From: Actinomycetes bacterium
GTDB taxonomy: Bacteria > Actinomycetota > Actinomycetes > Streptosporangiales > Streptosporangiaceae
DNA length: 5,777 bases
Direction: 5' to 3'
Assembly (NCBI GenBank): GCA_023425615.1
Contig: JAFACJ010000392.1
Span: forward strand, 1 to 5,777
Part shown: positions 5,246-5,777 of the stretch, in pieces
Layout: every line of letters starts with the position of its first letter
Position numbering within the stretch: the first letter of the stretch is position 1
The notes under the pieces: model-generated
The model's input: the letters and a program-made list of their open reading frames with translations, nothing else
The model's database searches: none
Told to the model about the DNA's origin: nothing
Made by a program: the position numbers and the translations under genes

Positions 5246-5777
5246 AGGTCAGCGGGCTGGCCTATGCCTATCCGGACGGAACCCAGGCGCTCTTCGGCGT
5301 GGACGTCGAGATCGGCAGGGGCGAGCGGGTGGCGCTGCTGGGCCCCAACGGCGCCGGCAAGACGACGTTCGTCCTGCACCTGAACGGGATCCTGCACGGC
5401 GGCGCGGGAACGGTGCGGGTCGGCGGCCTGGAGGGCGACCCGCGCGACAAGAAGGGGCTGAAGGAGATCCGCCGCCGGGTCGGCGTGGTCTTCCAGGACC
5501 CCGACGACCAGCTCTTCATGCCCACCGTCCGGGAGGACGTGGCGTTCGGCCCCGCCAACCTCGGCCTGCGCGGCGCCGAACTGGAGCGCCGTGTCGCCGC
5601 GGCGCTGGAGCGGGTGGGCATGGCGCACGCCGCCGACCGCGCCCCCCAGCACCTGAGCTTCGGGCAGCGCCGCCGGGTGGCGGTGGCGACGGTCCTGGCC
5701 ATGGAGCCGGAGATCCTGGTGCTGGACGAGCCGTCGTCCAACCTCGACCCGGCCTCGCGCCGCGAGCTCGCCGAGAT
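5230..5777 (+). CDS. cbiO: ECF transporter ATPase, CbiO family, N-terminal 182 residues (3' end outside window)
   Basis: ATP-binding subunit that powers Ni/Co uptake through CbiQ. Motifs in order: aromatic A-loop region AYAYPDG (11-17), Walker A GPNGAGKTT (38-46), Q-loop VFQDPDDQLF (87-96), signature LSFGQ (142-146), Walker B ILVLDEP (162-168) and D-loop SNLDP (170-174). The signature has Phe in place of the third residue of the usual LSGGQ. The FQDPDDQLF Q-loop extension is characteristic of ECF-type ATPases. The H-loop and C-terminal part are beyond the window. The GTG at 5230 (MDASLKVSGL) is preferred and overlaps cbiQ by 16 bases. TTG at 5242 or 5218 are alternatives; the ATG at 5222 is out of frame. 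No strong Shine-Dalgarno sequence is seen, so translation is probably coupled to cbiQ. Confidence 0.95.
   Translation, partial: MDASLKVSGLAYAYPDGTQALFGVDVEIGRGERVALLGPNGAGKTTFVLHLNGILHGGAGTVRVGGLEGDPRDKKGLKEIRRRVGVVFQDPDDQLFMPTVREDVAFGPANLGLRGAELERRVAAALERVGMAHAADRAPQHLSFGQRRRVAVATVLAMEPEILVLDEPSSNLDPASRRELAE

Overview
The window is about 70% GC, with strong third-position G/C bias, short Shine-Dalgarno leaders and overlapping operon genes. This is typical of an actinomycete. Protein style (a membrane SpoIIE-type phosphatase, a two-helix NERD protein, a PDGLE metal-transport subunit) suggests a Streptosporangiales/Streptomyces-like soil actinobacterium. The genus is inferred, not shown.

Left part, all on the minus strand. 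Bases 1-1063 are the first 354 codons of ilvD (dihydroxy-acid dehydratase, branched-chain amino acid synthesis), running off the left edge. Upstream of it, 1189-1953 encodes a small membrane-anchored NERD-domain protein. A 9-bp hairpin just after its stop probably ends its transcript before ilvD. Further upstream, 2168-3301 encodes a four-helix membrane protein with an intact SpoIIE/PP2C-type serine phosphatase domain. The 214-bp gap 1954-2167 is AT-richer and holds an imperfect palindrome inside promoter-like hexamers that point the 'wrong' way, to the plus strand.

Right part, plus strand. 3464-5777 is a tightly packed operon for an energy-coupling-factor (ECF) transporter of Ni2+ or Co2+: the substrate-binding membrane protein (CbiM/NikM type, with His2 and His67 of the metal site), a small two-helix PDGLE subunit in the CbiN/NikN position, the T component CbiQ, and the ATPase CbiO, cut by the right edge. 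The genes overlap or abut by 1-16 bases, so they are probably one transcript and one complex.

The most informative non-coding element is in the 162-bp divergent gap 3302-3463. TTGCGA-N5-TTGCAA (3388-3404) matches 11 of 12 defined positions of the published Streptomyces Nur (nickel-uptake regulator, Fur family) box, and its right arm coincides with the best candidate -35 hexamer of the transport operon. This points to nickel-repressed expression, hence nickel as the more likely substrate. No cobalamin riboswitch was recognised. No mobile element, tRNA, rRNA, CRISPR array or clearly novel multi-gene system was seen.
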